Assembly (NCBI GenBank): GCA_945645715.1
Contig: CALZFJ010000121.1
Coordinates: 1 to 6,373 of the forward strand
Origin: an uncultured Prevotellaceae bacterium
GTDB taxonomy: Bacteria > Bacteroidota > Bacteroidia > Bacteroidales > Muribaculaceae
Direction: 5' to 3'
DNA length: 6,373 nucleotides
The translations under genes and the position numbers were made by a program. Below, piece after piece: positions 6,301 through 6,373 of the stretch. The notes under the pieces were generated by a model. It was not told the DNA's origin. It searched no databases and was given only the letters and a program-made list of their open reading frames with translations. How positions within the stretch are numbered: the stretch's first letter is position 1; every line of letters starts with the position of its first letter.

Positions 6301-6373
6301 AATGGTGGTGCGACTTGAGAAGGAGAAGGAACTTGTGGGAAGGTACCTATCGGCTCACCCGCTCGATCCCTAC
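3302..6373 (+). CDS. dnaE: DNA polymerase III subunit alpha (DnaE), 3' end outside the window
   Basis: This is the catalytic subunit of the replicative DNA polymerase, a C-family enzyme in the cytosol. The frame is open for 1024 codons to the window edge without a stop; homologues run to roughly 1200 or more residues. The N-terminal PHP domain shows HLHVHSQYSVLDG (6-18) and TDHGNMFG (40-47), then GCEMYV (Glu109), RHLVVLAKN (His129), SACLGGE (Cys179) and TNDVHF (Asp256, His258), so all usual metal ligands seem present. A lysine/glutamate-rich insert fills residues 59-101. The palm carries GPGRGSAAGS (404-413), PDIDIDF with catalytic Asp448 and Asp450, and KMDFLGL with the third aspartate, Asp616. 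STGVHACGV, NALYRPGPMDY and FNKSHATCYSWVAFQTAYLK mark the palm and fingers. The last residues, ELVGRYLSAHPLDPY, lie just before the expected OB and C-terminal regions. I chose ATG 3302 because homologues begin close to the FIHLHVH motif; an in-frame ATG at 3287 would add five residues. No Shine-Dalgarno sequence is seen. Confidence 0.97.
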   Translation, partial: MQPFIHLHVHSQYSVLDGQASVKALVDKAIADGMPGIALTDHGNMFGIKELHDYCNKKNGDLNGAIKSLKKQIDGLDTTDPENLAKIEEIKAEIKATEAKRFKPIFGCEMYVAEKSLYERTSKHDTGRHLVVLAKNSTGYHNLIKIVSKAWTDGFYSHPRTDKESLKAHHEGLMVCSACLGGEIPRLITSGQIDEAWKQAKWFKEVFGDDYYLELQRHKATVPNANHDTYPMQQTVNAELIKMSRELGIKLVCTNDVHFVNEDDAEAHDRLICVSTGKKLSDPRMLYSKQEWMKTQQEMNDIFADVPEVLSNTLELLDKTEFYSIDHGPILPNFPLPDGFTDNNDYLRYLVYEGAKKRWPELDEEHRERIDFELDTIKNMGFPGYFLIVQDFIGAARKIGVSVGPGRGSAAGSAVAYCLGITQIDPIKYDLLFERFLNPDRISLPDIDIDFDDDGRAKVLQYVTDKYGAEKVAHIITYGSMAAKMAIKDVARVESLSIPESDRLSRFIPSKPNDMPADENGKKYKVTIKNCLKCFPEFSAELNSSDPLVVETIKYAEKLEGNVRSTGVHACGVIIGRDDITDWVPVSTAADKDGNKMLVTQYEGSVIESTGLIKMDFLGLKTLSIIKDAIENIKQTHGFELDIDHIDIDDPKTYKLYCEGRTTGTFQFESAGMQKYLIELQPSTFEDLIAMNALYRPGPMDYIPDFIKRKHGELPIEYDIPVMEKYLKDTYGITVYQEQVMLLSRLLAGFTRGESDGLRKAMGKKLIDKLASLKPKFINGGQERGHDPEILEKIWKDWEKFASYAFNKSHATCYSWVAFQTAYLKANYPSEYMAAVLSRSGDLDKMTKFMDECKAMKIAVKGPDINESYQSFSANKSGDIRFGLSGMKGIGVNVVNAIIDERNANGPFTDIFDFVQRVNLSACNRRAIESLALAGAFDCFTEMTREDYFAKNAKDESMAEILVRYGQRYQLDKNSQATSLFGSDEIMTTKPQIMHAEKWPMVVRLEKEKELVGRYLSAHPLDPY

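Overview
The window looks like ordinary chromosomal DNA from a member of the Bacteroidota, most likely the order Bacteroidales. Three things point there. The HtpG and DnaE sequences have the form typical of that group: the HtpG start MQKGSIGVTTEN, the NVSRSYLQ loop, and a charged insert in the DnaE PHP domain. The genes lack Shine-Dalgarno sequences and have A/T-rich leaders. Several promoters match the Bacteroidota TTTG-N19-TAnnTTTG pattern rather than the sigma-70 consensus. A narrower assignment, such as Muribaculaceae suggested by moderate GC and codon use, is only a guess.

Layout. Positions 1-139 hold the last 45 codons of a + strand gene whose tail resembles the D2-small domain of a Clp/Hsp100 ATPase, probably ClpC-like. 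A strong intrinsic terminator follows at 165-199. A 60-base A/T-rich leader then leads into htpG (262-2307, +), a complete Hsp90-family chaperone. A perfect 15-bp terminator hairpin lies at 2373-2409. Next comes a 33-codon minus-strand reading frame (2409-2510) that resembles the start of a DUF3791 protein and stops at the terminator. It is followed by a minus-strand GNAT acetyltransferase of the RimJ/RimL type (2616-3131). The 170-base divergent region 3132-3301 carries back-to-back Bacteroidota-type promoters and a CRP-like dyad. From 3302 to the window end runs the first 1024 codons of dnaE (+), the replicative DNA polymerase III alpha subunit, which continues outside.

How the genes work together. 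A Clp ATPase fragment followed by Hsp90 suggests a protein quality-control neighbourhood, but the terminator between them argues for separate transcripts. The acetyltransferase is transcribed alone, convergent with htpG and divergent from dnaE. The genes look like a housekeeping neighbourhood rather than one pathway.

I found no mobile element, CRISPR array, tRNA, rRNA or convincing undescribed system. The observations most worth a second look are the CRP-like dyad about 60 bases upstream of the inferred dnaE start site, the truncated DUF3791-like frame with its own -7 box, and the apparently complete metal-ligand set in the DnaE PHP domain.
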